In this document: positions 40,567 through 48,693 of the stretch, piece after piece | Position numbering within the stretch: the stretch's first letter is position 1 | Layout of the letters: each line of letters begins with the position of its first letter | NCBI RefSeq assembly: GCF_000145235.1 | Contig: NC_014391.1 | Coordinates: forward strand, 2,108,001-2,172,000 | Length of the DNA: 64,000 nt | Direction of reading: 5' to 3' | DNA from: Micromonospora aurantiaca ATCC 27029 | GTDB taxonomy: Bacteria; Actinomycetota; Actinomycetes; Mycobacteriales; Micromonosporaceae | Notes under the pieces: model-generated | What the model was told of the DNA's origin: nothing | Database searches by the model: none | Seen by the model: only the letters and a program-made list of their open reading frames with translations | Made by a program: the position numbers and the translations under genes

Positions 40567-43500
40567 ATGCGAGTTTGGCTTCGCGCGGTGACGGTCGTCG
40601 TCGCCGGCGCGGTCGTGGTGGCGGGAGTGCCGGCGCTCGCCGCCACCGTCACCGTGCGGGACGCCGGCGTGGCCGGCCACACCGGCGCACAGGCGACGGG
40701 AAGCAGCGCCGCGCTCGGCGCCGCGCGCACCACGGCGACCCGTGCGCTGGTCACCCCCGGGGACACCCGGCTGATGCCGACCACCCCCCGCACCGACACG
40801 CCGCGGATCACCAACGGCGAGATCGTCGACATCGAAGTGATCGGCAACCGCGTCTTCATCGCCGGCACGTTCACCTCGATCGCGAACGTCGGCGGGTCCG
40901 CGATCACGCAGCGGTCCCTGGCGTCGTACAACCTGGACACCGGCAAGGTGGACACCGGGTTCAAGCCGGTCATCGACGGCGCGGTCGCCGCGGTGGAGGC
41001 GTCGCCGGACGGCAAGTCGCTCTACATCGCAGGCGCGTTCAACACCGTCAACGGCGTCACCAAGCGCAAGATCGCCCGGCTGAACCCGACCACCGGCGCA
41101 CCGGTCGCCGCGTTCACCGCCACCGCGAACGCGCGGGCCACCGCGCTGGCCGTCAGCGCCAACGCCGTCTACGTCGGCGGCCAGTTCGCCACCGTCAACG
41201 GCGTCAGCCGCAGCGGCCTGGCCGCGCTCAACCCCACCACCGGCGCCGTCGACACCGGCTTCAACCTGCCGGTCACCGGCGGCATCGGCGTCGGCGGCAT
41301 GCTCACCGTGCAGCAGCTCAAGCTCACCCACGACCGCAGCAAGCTGCTGGTCGTGCACACCGGCCGCCAGATCGCCGGCCAGGACCGCTACGGCGTGGCG
41401 CTCATCGGTACGGCCACCAAGGCGCTGCTGCCGTGGCGCACCCGGCTGTGGGAGGACAACCTCTCCTTCGTCGGCGGCATCCAGCGCGTCTTCGCCGGTG
41501 ACATCGCGCCGGACGACTCGTACTTCGTGGTCACCAGCGGCTCCGGCGGCGACCGGCCGCCGATCAACGACACCGCCATCGCGTACCCGCTGACCGGAAA
41601 CGACAACGTCGAGCCGCTCTGGATCTCCCGGCACTTCGACAGCATCTACTCGGTCGCGATCACCGACACCGCCGTCTACGTCGGCGGCCACTTCAGCTGG
41701 CAGGAGTCGCCCACGTCGAACGTGCCGTGGCCCGGCCTGGACAACGTCGGATACGGCACCGGCCAGGGGCTCAGCGGCTACGGCCTCGGCGACCAGGTGG
41801 TCCGCCGCGACCACCTCGGCGCGCTGGACCCGCTCACCGGCACCGCGCTGGAGTGGAACCCCGGCTCCAACTCGTACGAGGGCGAGAAGGCGATGCTCGC
41901 CACCTCGCGCGGCCTGCTCGTCGGCGGTGACGGCAACGTCAAGGGCGGCAAGACCACCGGCCGGGTCGCCTTCTTCGACCTCTCCAAGCAGCCCGCGCCC
42001 GCGGCGCTGGACACCACCGTCACGACGCCGATCGAGGGCGCGGTGAAGCCGGCCGGCGAGTCGTTCACGATCAGCGGCCAGGCGCTCGCCCCGGCCGGCG
42101 TGGCGCGGGTCCAGCTGGAGATCCAGGACCGCAACAGCGGCAAGTACCTCCAGGCCGACCTGACCACCTGGGGCGCGTTCAAGGCGATCAACACGACTGT
42201 CGCCGCGCCGAACGCCACCTCCACCACGTGGAGCCTGCCGGTGACGCTGCCGGCCGGCGTCTACCAGTTGCAGGCGAAGACGTTCGACCGCAAGGGGGCC
42301 GGCGACACCACCAAGGCGGTCAAGAAGATCGAGACGTTCCGCTTCGACGACCTGCCGCCGTCGACCCGGATCAGCTCGCCGTCGGCCGGCCTGCTCGCCA
42401 CGCAGACGTTCGTGGCCTCCGGCACCGCCACCGACGACAAGGGCGTCAACTCGCTCATCTACTCGTTCCGCACGCCCGACAACCGGTACCTCCAGGACGA
42501 CGGCACCGTCGCCGCCGTCTACAACACCTTCCGCGGCGAGCCGGACGTGATCGGCGCGACGTCCACCACCTGGCAGTACGAGGTCACGCTGCCGGTCGAG
42601 GGACAGTGGAAGATGACCGCCACCGCCGTCGACACGACCGGGCAGAGCGACCTGCGCGGCGACACCCGCGACTGGACCGTCTCGGCCAACGGCGTACCGC
42701 CGACAGTGGCGATCACCTCGCCGGTGGCGATGACCCCGCCGGGCAACCCGGCGCCGTTCACCGTCGCGCCCGGTGGCGCTGTCACGTTCGCCGGTACGGC
42801 GAGCGACGACGACGCCCTGAAGTCGGTCGAGATCTACCTGCGCAACAACACCACCCGCGAGGCGCTCGCCAGCGACGGTACGTGGGGCGCCGACTCGGTC
42901 GCCGGCTACCACCGGATCTCCCCGACCAACCTCGACGCCGCGACGTTCGACTGGTCGTTCACCACGGTGCCGCTCACCCCGGGCGTCTACGACTTCCGGG
43001 TACGGGCGACCGACAAGCTCGGCCTGACCACGTCCAGCACCAACATGGGCCGGCTCACAGTCACCGCCCAGGTGCCCGGCGACGCCTTCCCGAACGGGCT
43101 GCTCAGCTTCACCGGCACCAACCAGGACGTCGACCAGCTGCACCTGGACCTGACCGGCACGGCGACCGACGACAAGGGCGTGCGGGCGGTCCGGATCGCG
43201 CTGCGCGACCTGGACACCGGCCGGTACGTGCAGCCCAACGGCACCATGGCCGCCGCGTTCGCCACAGTCGACGCGACGCTCGCCGCGTCCGGCGCGACCA
43301 GCACCGCGTTCACGCTCTCGATCGACCTGCCCACCCGCGGCACGTACAGCGTGGAGGCGTGGGCCGTGGACACCGCCGGTCAGCAGGACAACTCGACCAG
43401 CGGCGCCACCGCCCGCTACCTGGTCTACCCGGGTGACACCGACCCGACGCTGGAGCCGAGCATCACGCCGGTCGAGGGTCAGGCGTACACCGGTGGCCGG

Positions 43501-43797
43501 ATCGTGATCACCGGCCGGGCCGTGGACGACGGCGGGATGCAGAAGGTCGAGGTGCAGATCGGCAACAGCGCCGGACAGGGCATGAACTCGGCCGGCACGT
43601 TCGGCCGGGCGGGCGCGCCGACCAGCTGGCCGTGGATCGGCACGTTCCTCACCAGCCCGGGCTCGCCGGGGTCGAACTTCGCGTACACGTCGCCGGTGAT
43701 CCCGGCCGGCACGTACACGGTGACGATCCGCGGCATGGACAACCGGGGGCAGTACCAGCAGCCGCCCCGTACCGTCACGGTGACCGTCACCGACTGA
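40567..43797 (+). CDS. Secreted beta-propeller / tandem Ig-like domain protein
   Basis: 1,076 residues with an N-terminal signal peptide (about 1-26, ALA cleavage). Residues about 70-480 are delta-60-like propeller blades (FIAGTFTSIANV, LYIAGAFNTVNGV, VYVGGQFATVNGV, VYVGGHFSWQ). The rest is four similar beta-sandwich units of about 140 residues. Each ends in a strand such as TATAVDTTGQ, RVRATDKLGL, EAWAVDTAGQ or TIRGMDNRGQ, and most carry GTATDDKGV-type openings. Probably an extracellular adhesin or substrate-binding protein; no catalytic motif. AGGGAG serves as ribosome site. It follows the winged-helix regulator on the same strand. Confidence 0.85.
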   Translation: MRVWLRAVTVVVAGAVVVAGVPALAATVTVRDAGVAGHTGAQATGSSAALGAARTTATRALVTPGDTRLMPTTPRTDTPRITNGEIVDIEVIGNRVFIAGTFTSIANVGGSAITQRSLASYNLDTGKVDTGFKPVIDGAVAAVEASPDGKSLYIAGAFNTVNGVTKRKIARLNPTTGAPVAAFTATANARATALAVSANAVYVGGQFATVNGVSRSGLAALNPTTGAVDTGFNLPVTGGIGVGGMLTVQQLKLTHDRSKLLVVHTGRQIAGQDRYGVALIGTATKALLPWRTRLWEDNLSFVGGIQRVFAGDIAPDDSYFVVTSGSGGDRPPINDTAIAYPLTGNDNVEPLWISRHFDSIYSVAITDTAVYVGGHFSWQESPTSNVPWPGLDNVGYGTGQGLSGYGLGDQVVRRDHLGALDPLTGTALEWNPGSNSYEGEKAMLATSRGLLVGGDGNVKGGKTTGRVAFFDLSKQPAPAALDTTVTTPIEGAVKPAGESFTISGQALAPAGVARVQLEIQDRNSGKYLQADLTTWGAFKAINTTVAAPNATSTTWSLPVTLPAGVYQLQAKTFDRKGAGDTTKAVKKIETFRFDDLPPSTRISSPSAGLLATQTFVASGTATDDKGVNSLIYSFRTPDNRYLQDDGTVAAVYNTFRGEPDVIGATSTTWQYEVTLPVEGQWKMTATAVDTTGQSDLRGDTRDWTVSANGVPPTVAITSPVAMTPPGNPAPFTVAPGGAVTFAGTASDDDALKSVEIYLRNNTTREALASDGTWGADSVAGYHRISPTNLDAATFDWSFTTVPLTPGVYDFRVRATDKLGLTTSSTNMGRLTVTAQVPGDAFPNGLLSFTGTNQDVDQLHLDLTGTATDDKGVRAVRIALRDLDTGRYVQPNGTMAAAFATVDATLAASGATSTAFTLSIDLPTRGTYSVEAWAVDTAGQQDNSTSGATARYLVYPGDTDPTLEPSITPVEGQAYTGGRIVITGRAVDDGGMQKVEVQIGNSAGQGMNSAGTFGRAGAPTSWPWIGTFLTSPGSPGSNFAYTSPVIPAGTYTVTIRGMDNRGQYQQPPRTVTVTVTD

Positions 43798-43821
43798 CCG
43801 GACGGCCTCGCGGGCCGGTCC

Positions 43822-43840
43822 GCGCCGGGTCTCCCGGCGC
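43822..43840. terminator. Bidirectional terminator hairpin
   Basis: GCGCCGGG and CCCGGCGC form a perfect 8-bp stem with a TCT loop between the convergent propeller and alcohol dehydrogenase genes. Confidence 0.7.
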
Positions 43841-43860
43841 CGGGCCGGCCCGTGCCCGTC

Positions 43861-44907
43861 TCAGGGCCGGATCAGGCACATCCCGGCGGTGGCCGGCCGG
43901 TCCATCGTGGCCAGCGCGTCAGGCGCGGCGTCGAGGTCGATGGTGCGGGTGACCAGCTCGGCCGGGCGCAGCACCCCGGCGGTGACCAGCCGCAGCATCT
44001 CCGGGTACGCGTGCGCCGGCATGCCGTGGCTGCCGCGCAGCTCCAGCTCGTACCCGATCACCAGGTCCATCGGCAGCGCGGGCCGGCCCTGCGCGGCGGG
44101 CAGCAGCCCGACCTGCACGTGCCGGCCGCGCCGGCGCAGGCCCTCGATCGACGCGACGCAGGTGGCGTGACTGCCGAGCGCGTCCAGCGACAGGTGGGCG
44201 CCCCCGCCGGTGGCCTCCCGGATCGCGGCGGCCACCTCGGCGGGACCGCCGAGCGCGCTCGCGTCCACGCAGACCGCGGCGCCGCTGCGGCGGGCCAGCT
44301 CCAGCGCGCCGGACGACACGTCCACCGCCACCACCCGCGCCCCGCTCGCCGTCGCCACCATGACCGCGGACAGGCCGACGCCGCCGCAGCCGTGCACGGC
44401 CATCCACTCGCCCGCCGCGACCCGGCCCTGCGCGACGACGGCCCGGAACGCGGTGGCGAACCGGCAGCCGAGCGCGGCAGCGGCCGCCTCGTCCAGCTCG
44501 TCCGGCAGCCGGACCAGGTTGACGTCGGCGTGCCGTACCGCGACCAGGTCGGCGAACGAGCCCCACCCGGTGAAGCCCGGCTGGGTCTGCCGCTCGCAGA
44601 CCTGCTGGTCGCCGGCCAGGCAGGACGGGCACCGCCCGCACGCGCAGACGAACGGCGCTGTCACCCGGTCGCCGGGCCGCCAGCCGCGTACGTCCGCGCC
44701 GGTGGCCACGACGACACCGGCGAACTCGTGCCCCGGCACGTGCGGCAGGCGGATGTCCGGGTCGTGGCCCTGCCAGCCGTGCCAGTCGCTGCGGCACAGG
44801 CCGGTCGCGCCGACCCGGACGACCACCCCGTCCGGCGCCGGCACCGGGTCGTCCACCTCCCGGACCTCCGGCCGTCCCCCGAACTGCTCGAACACCACCG
44901 CACGCAT
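43861..44907 (-). CDS. Zinc-dependent alcohol dehydrogenase family protein
   Basis: A 348-residue medium-chain dehydrogenase: catalytic zinc Cys38 (GLCRSDWHG) and His60-Glu61 (GHEF); structural zinc Cys90, Cys93, Cys96 and Cys104. The nucleotide site is AVHGCGGVGLSAV near residue 172 with VVAVDVSSG after it, where the Asp favours NAD(H). It oxidises an alcohol or polyol; the closest relatives by motif are bacterial zinc dehydrogenases of unknown alcohol. ATG 44907 gives MRAVVFEQFGG, the usual start. Confidence 0.92.
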   Translation of the reverse strand: MRAVVFEQFGGRPEVREVDDPVPAPDGVVVRVGATGLCRSDWHGWQGHDPDIRLPHVPGHEFAGVVVATGADVRGWRPGDRVTAPFVCACGRCPSCLAGDQQVCERQTQPGFTGWGSFADLVAVRHADVNLVRLPDELDEAAAAALGCRFATAFRAVVAQGRVAAGEWMAVHGCGGVGLSAVMVATASGARVVAVDVSSGALELARRSGAAVCVDASALGGPAEVAAAIREATGGGAHLSLDALGSHATCVASIEGLRRRGRHVQVGLLPAAQGRPALPMDLVIGYELELRGSHGMPAHAYPEMLRLVTAGVLRPAELVTRTIDLDAAPDALATMDRPATAGMCLIRP

Positions 44908-44981
44908 GCCCCCGATCCTCACACCCACCCGCCCCACCTCCCGCCCCGCCCTCGCCCTCCCGCCCTTCCGCCCCCGCCCGC

Positions 44982-45064
44982 TCCCCGCGATCTTGCACTT
45001 GTGGCCCCGCCGATGTCGGAAATGCCCCGTCTGACCGGGCAGAAAGCGCATGATCACCGGCGAC
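44982..45064. repeat. Dispersed inverted-repeat element, copy B
   Basis: Aligns with the reverse complement of 34938-35026: both have CGATCTTGCACT near one end, a GGCCCCG centre, a GCCCC segment about 30 bp later, and GCAxGATCAxCGGCGA at the far end. The right arm of this copy has GCATGATC in place of GCAAGATC, so its hairpin is weaker. Confidence 0.6.
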
Positions 45065-45130
45065 GACCGATCCCTGCCCCACCCGCTCCTCTCCGACGCG
45101 TCAGGCCTCCCCACACCCTGAGCGGCCGTA

Positions 45131-45178
45131 GATCTTGGTACGAGCGCGCCCTCATGAGGGCGCGCTCGTACCAAGATC
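45131..45178. repeat. 48-bp perfect palindrome
   Basis: Two 24-bp arms, GATCTTGGTACGAGCG followed by CGCCCTCA and its exact complement, meet with no loop. It begins with the same GATCTTG core as the dispersed repeat copies. It could extrude as a cruciform or act as a very strong hairpin between the genes on either side. Confidence 0.85.
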
Positions 45179-45204
45179 CACGTGGCTCGGCCTCCTGACG
45201 CCGG

Positions 45205-45261
45205 TGATCAAGGAGTTTGTGTCCTCGCCGGGGCGGTTTCGGGCCGCAAACTCCTTGATCA
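45205..45261. repeat. 15-bp inverted repeat with 27-bp spacer
   Basis: TGATCAAGGAGTTTG at 45205-45219 and CAAACTCCTTGATCA at 45247-45261 are exact complements. CCGG flanks both arms with one mismatch. It lies 37 bp after the stop side of the anti-sigma-like gene and may end its transcript. Confidence 0.75.
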
Positions 45262-45298
45262 TCCGGGGGAGAGACGGGAGAAGGGGAGAGGGGCCGGG

Positions 45299-46027
45299 CT
45301 ACAAGCGGCGGCCCTGGGCGGTACGGGCGGTGATGCCGTCCAGGGGGGTTCCCGGGGTGAGGGTCGTCGGGTCGAACCAGAAGATCACCACCTCCGGGTC
45401 CTCGCTCCAGCGGACCAGCCTCGCCTCGACCTGCCGGCCGTCGACGGTCCCGACGATGCGGGCCGCCGGACCGACGAAGTAGCCGAACGTGGGGATCGAC
45501 GCGTCGGTGGGCACCCGCTGCTGGTCGTACCCGATCTCGTGGAACCCCGGCCGGCGGTCGCTGCCGGACACGTCGTTCACCAGGAAGTCCGACGTCAGGC
45601 GGCCGTCCGGCGCGCGGCGGCCGGCGACCAGGCCGATCGTCACGCGCGGCAGTTGCGGCACGTCGACCGGGACCATGAAGAACACGCGCTCGTCGGCGCC
45701 GTACCGGATGCCGCTGTCCACGACCGTCCCGAGCGGTCGCGGTGGCGCCTCGGTCGGGGCCGCCGCGGCGGTCGGCGTGGGCGGGGGAGTGTCGGCGGAC
45801 GCGGTGGCGACCGGCCCCCCGGCCGGGAGGTCCGGCGGGCCGGGCCGCGTCGCCACGGCGCCGACCCCGACGGCCACCGCGACCGTCGCCACCGCCGCCG
45901 CGACCCCGGCGCCGATCCGCCGGCGGCGGCGCAGCCGGCGTCCCCGGCGCATGATGTCCGCGATGTCCAGGCCGTCGGCCCGCTCGGTCGCCCGCATCAC
46001 CCGGCGCAGCTCGTCCATCTCGGTCAC
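45299..46027 (-). CDS. Membrane protein coupled to SigE-type sigma factor
   Basis: 242 residues. The cytosolic N-terminus (ELRRVMRATERADGLDIADIMRRG) and basic RRLRRRRRI are followed by one helix (GAGVAAAVATVAVAVGVGAVA, about 40-60). A Pro/Ala/Thr linker leads to an exterior beta-rich domain (FFMVPVDVPQLPRVTIGLV in parts, DPEVVIFWFDP). Its GTG overlaps the sigma stop (GTGA). Likely an anti-sigma or signal-sensing partner; no zinc His-x3-Cys-x2-Cys motif is present. Confidence 0.8.
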   Translation of the reverse strand: MTEMDELRRVMRATERADGLDIADIMRRGRRLRRRRRIGAGVAAAVATVAVAVGVGAVATRPGPPDLPAGGPVATASADTPPPTPTAAAAPTEAPPRPLGTVVDSGIRYGADERVFFMVPVDVPQLPRVTIGLVAGRRAPDGRLTSDFLVNDVSGSDRRPGFHEIGYDQQRVPTDASIPTFGYFVGPAARIVGTVDGRQVEARLVRWSEDPEVVIFWFDPTTLTPGTPLDGITARTAQGRRL

Positions 46028-46527
46028 CGGCACGTCTCCTGCGGTCGCGGCGCGGACAGACCGGCGGTACGCAGCTTCTCCAGCGCCCGCGACGAGGTGC
46101 TCTTGACGGTGCCGACAGACACGTCGAGTTCGCGGGCCACCTGGGCCTCCGGCAGGTCGAAGTAGTGGCGCAGGACGACGACGGCGCGTTCACGGGCGGT
46201 GAGCGTGCCGAGCGCGGTGACCAGCCACCGCCGGGTCGCCACCTCCTCGGCCATGTCGCCGCCGCGCCGTTCCGGCAGGTCGTCGCTCGGGTACTCGCGG
46301 ATCGGCCGCCGCCAGGTGTCGACGAGGTGGTTCACCAGGACCGACCGGGCGTAGCCGTACGGGTCGCCGTTGCGGATCCGGGACCAGGACGCGTACGTGC
46401 GCACCAGCGCGGTCTGGGCGGCGTCCTCGGCGTGGTGGTGGTTGCCGGTCATGAGGAACGCGGCATGCGTCAGCCGCGCCGAGGACGCCCGCGCGAACTC
46501 GACGAACTCCGCGTCACCCCGGGCCAT
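46024..46527 (-). CDS. SigE-family ECF sigma factor
   Basis: A 167-residue small sigma factor: region 2 FVEFARASSARLTHAAFLMTG, HAEDAAQTALVRTYASW; region 4 LTARERAVVVLRHYFDLPEAQVARELDVS (in parts) and VGTVKSTSSRALEKLR. This is the actinobacterial SigE (ECF50-like) group, whose partner is the membrane protein downstream. ATG 46527 has AGAGGA five nt before it and is preferred over the GTG at 46542. Divergent from the DUF3152 gene. Confidence 0.92.
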   Translation of the reverse strand: MARGDAEFVEFARASSARLTHAAFLMTGNHHHAEDAAQTALVRTYASWSRIRNGDPYGYARSVLVNHLVDTWRRPIREYPSDDLPERRGGDMAEEVATRRWLVTALGTLTARERAVVVLRHYFDLPEAQVARELDVSVGTVKSTSSRALEKLRTAGLSAPRPQETCR

Positions 46528-46663
46528 GCCGGTCCTCTGCACCTCTCACCCCGGTAGGGACGTGCGGGACGCGGAAAAGGTTGAGTCCCCGCCGGACCAA
46601 CTTCCGCGACGGGTCACCCGTCCTCATCCCCGTGCCCACGACCGGGCGCCGAGGGGAGACGAG

Positions 46664-47458
46664 ATGACCAGGACCGTGGACCGGACACGCGGCGGCGCCG
46701 CCGTGATCGCGCTGGCGGTGTCGCTGGCCGGCTGCACACCGGCCGTGGCCGATCAGCCCGCAGTCGCGCCGTCCGGACCGGCCAGGCCGTCCGCCGCCGT
46801 GCCGTCCGCGTCGGCGGCGGCGCCCGTCCGGTCCCGTCCGGCGCGGATCGGCTATCCCGCCGACGGCGGCGACGAGTGGCGGTTCGCCGCCGCCGAGCCG
46901 GCCACCCACGGGGGTACGGGCCGGCTGCTGCGCTACCGGGTGGCGGTGGAGCGCGACATCACCGGTCTGCCACCGGCCGATTTCGCGGCGCAGGTCACCG
47001 GCATCCTCACCGGCCCGGGTGGCTGGACGACCGACGGACGGATCGCCCTGCGCCGCGTCGGCGCCCGCGGGCCCGCCGACTTCACCGTCTACCTCGCCAC
47101 TCCCGGTACGCGCGACGACCTGTGCGGGGACGGGCCGGACCGGTACACGTCCTGCCGTAGCGGGGACCGGGTGGTGGTCAACGTGGCCCGCTGGGTGCGC
47201 GGCGCGCCCGCCTACGGCAGCGACCTCGCGGCGTATCGCCGGTACGTGGTCAACCACGAGGTCGGCCACCGTCTGGGTCACGGGCACGAGCGCTGCCCGG
47301 GGCGGGGACGTCCGGCGCCGGTGATGCAGCAGCAGACGCTCGGCCTGCACGGCTGCACCCCGAACCCGCTGCCGTTCCTGCGCGGGGAGCGGTACGCGGG
47401 ACGGTCCGGCGCGTACGACGACCGCCTGCCCCCGCCCGAGGGCGGCCGGGCAGGCTGA
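46664..47458 (+). CDS. DUF3152 lipoprotein (metalloprotease-like)
   Basis: A 264-residue lipoprotein: signal peptide with lipobox LAGC (21-24). A Pro/Ala-rich linker follows, then a DUF3152 domain (RYRVAVERDITGLPPADFAAQV in parts, TVYLATPGTRDDLCG). A VNHEVGHRLGHGH segment gives HExxH at 198-202. A further cysteine pair is present (ERCPGRG, LHGCTPNP). The His-Glu pattern is that of a zinc metalloprotease, activity unproven. GAGGGGAG is the ribosome site. Confidence 0.88.
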   Translation: MTRTVDRTRGGAAVIALAVSLAGCTPAVADQPAVAPSGPARPSAAVPSASAAAPVRSRPARIGYPADGGDEWRFAAAEPATHGGTGRLLRYRVAVERDITGLPPADFAAQVTGILTGPGGWTTDGRIALRRVGARGPADFTVYLATPGTRDDLCGDGPDRYTSCRSGDRVVVNVARWVRGAPAYGSDLAAYRRYVVNHEVGHRLGHGHERCPGRGRPAPVMQQQTLGLHGCTPNPLPFLRGERYAGRSGAYDDRLPPPEGGRAG

Positions 47459-47486
47459 GCGGGCTGGCGGCGATCCCACCCGGCGC

Positions 47487-48338
47487 TCAGAACAGCGTGG
47501 CCGGGCCGACCGGCTCCGGCTCGGGCAGCGGCGCGAGCCCGGGCACCCGCTCGCGGACCTGGTCGTGGAAGCGGCGGGCCAGCTCGGGCGCGTCGGCGTT
47601 GTCCGGCGTGTGCACGAACACGGTCGGCGAGCGGCCCTCCCGCAGCCAGCCGGTGACCACGTCCAGCCACGGTTGCCAGCCCTCGACCGTGCGGGCCGGG
47701 TCGTCGCGGCCCAGGTAGCGCACGATCGGCCGGTCGGTCAGCGCCCGGGTACGCAGCGGCAGGCGCGGCTTGCGCGTCCACGCCTCCCGCTCGGCGTCGC
47801 TCGTCGGCGGCGTCCGGAAGAACGCTGTGGTGTCGAACGGGATCCACTCCGCGCCGGCCCGGTGCAGCGTCGCCTCCAGCGCACGTACCGCACCGGGCTC
47901 GGTGAAGAAGGCGGGGTGGCGGACCTCGACGGCGTACCTGTGGGTGGTGGGCAGCGTGCGCAGGAACCGGTCGAGGTCGGGCACGTCACCGGGGCCGAAC
48001 GAGCCGGGCAGCTGGATCCAGAGCGCGTCGGCCCGGGGGCCGAGCGGCTCCATCGCGTGCAGGAACGCCCGCAGTTCGGCCTCGCCGCCGGTGAGCCGGC
48101 GCTCGTGGGTGACCACCTTCGGCAGCTTCGGCAGGAAGCGGAAGCCCGGCGCGGTCTGGTCGGCCCAGGACGCCACCGTCTCCCGGGCCGGGGTGGCGTA
48201 GAACGTGGTGTTGCCCTCCACGGCGTCGCACCACCCGGCGTACGCGCGCAGCCGCTCGTGTGCGGGCAGCGGGTGCGGCAGGAAGCGGCCGGACCAGGAC
48301 TTGTGCGTCCACATGGCACAGCCCACGTGCAGGCGCAT
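47487..48338 (-). CDS. DUF72 (YecE-like) TIM-barrel protein
   Basis: A 283-residue DUF72 protein: HVGCAMWTHKSWSGRFLP near the start, VEGNTTFYATP, FRFLPKLPKVVTHER, then WIQLPGSFGP and YAVEVRHPAFF. These are the barrel-mouth motifs of the family. Its function has not been defined; some members sit with Fe-S or oxidative-stress genes. GTG 48347 is an alternative start. It lies 5 bp after the 55-residue membrane ORF and may be its co-transcribed neighbour. Confidence 0.88.
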   Translation of the reverse strand: MRLHVGCAMWTHKSWSGRFLPHPLPAHERLRAYAGWCDAVEGNTTFYATPARETVASWADQTAPGFRFLPKLPKVVTHERRLTGGEAELRAFLHAMEPLGPRADALWIQLPGSFGPGDVPDLDRFLRTLPTTHRYAVEVRHPAFFTEPGAVRALEATLHRAGAEWIPFDTTAFFRTPPTSDAEREAWTRKPRLPLRTRALTDRPIVRYLGRDDPARTVEGWQPWLDVVTGWLREGRSPTVFVHTPDNADAPELARRFHDQVRERVPGLAPLPEPEPVGPATLF

Positions 48339-48343
48339 CCCGG

Positions 48344-48511
48344 TCACCGGTAGGGCCAGCTCGTCGAGGCGCCGCGCAGCGCCGCGGCCGCGAACGGACC
48401 CGTCTGGGTCAGCAGAGCCAGGCCGAGGAAACCGGCCAGCAGGAACCCGCCCGAGCCGACGAGGATCCACATCGCGACCACGGCGCGGAAGCGCTGCACG
48501 AGCGGGTTCAC
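48344..48511 (-). CDS. 55-residue single-helix membrane protein
   Basis: A basic start VNPLVQRFRAVVAMW leads into a helix WILVGSGGFLLAGFLGLALL and then LTQTGPFAAAALRGASTSWPYR. The GTG overlaps the stop of the 30-residue ORF before it (GTGA). Both would be translated from one mRNA that continues into DUF72. No family recognised. Confidence 0.5.
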   Translation of the reverse strand: MNPLVQRFRAVVAMWILVGSGGFLLAGFLGLALLTQTGPFAAAALRGASTSWPYR

Positions 48512-48600
48512 CGGACGCGGTCCATGTCGCAGGCGCCGTCGGTGACCTGCCCGGAGTCGGCGGAGTACGCGCTGTACTGGCCGCTCCTTCTCCGCCGCAT
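48508..48600 (-). CDS. Putative 30-residue peptide ORF
   Basis: ATG at 48600, sequence MRRRRSGQYSAYSADSGQVT then DGACDMDRVR, stop overlapping the next GTG. Basic N-terminus, one Cys, Ser/Tyr-rich centre. It may be a leader peptide or a small functional protein. It is 93 bp downstream of the prfH stop on the same strand. Coding status rests on start-stop coupling only. Confidence 0.35.
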   Translation of the reverse strand: MRRRRSGQYSAYSADSGQVTDGACDMDRVR

Positions 48601-48693
48601 CAGTCCTCCTCGCGCCGTACGTCGGCGGGCCGGGCTGCCCGTCCGCCGCGCCCACGGTAGCCGGGGCCCTTACGCGCGGCGGACCGGGCCGTG

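Larger units (their letters stand above)
44908..45298. other. 391-bp intergenic region without genes, rich in palindromes
   Basis: Holds a pyrimidine-rich stretch (44908-44988), repeat copy B, a 48-bp perfect palindrome and a further 15-bp-arm inverted repeat. No start codon with coding-like sequence was found on either strand. Confidence 0.7.

Noticed and set aside
44982..45261. A CRISPR array
   Set aside because: The repeats are different palindromes, not direct repeats with equal spacers, and there are no cas genes.
45299..46027. A zinc-binding anti-sigma (ZAS) domain in the SigE partner
   Set aside because: The His-x3-Cys-x2-Cys motif is absent from the cytosolic part.
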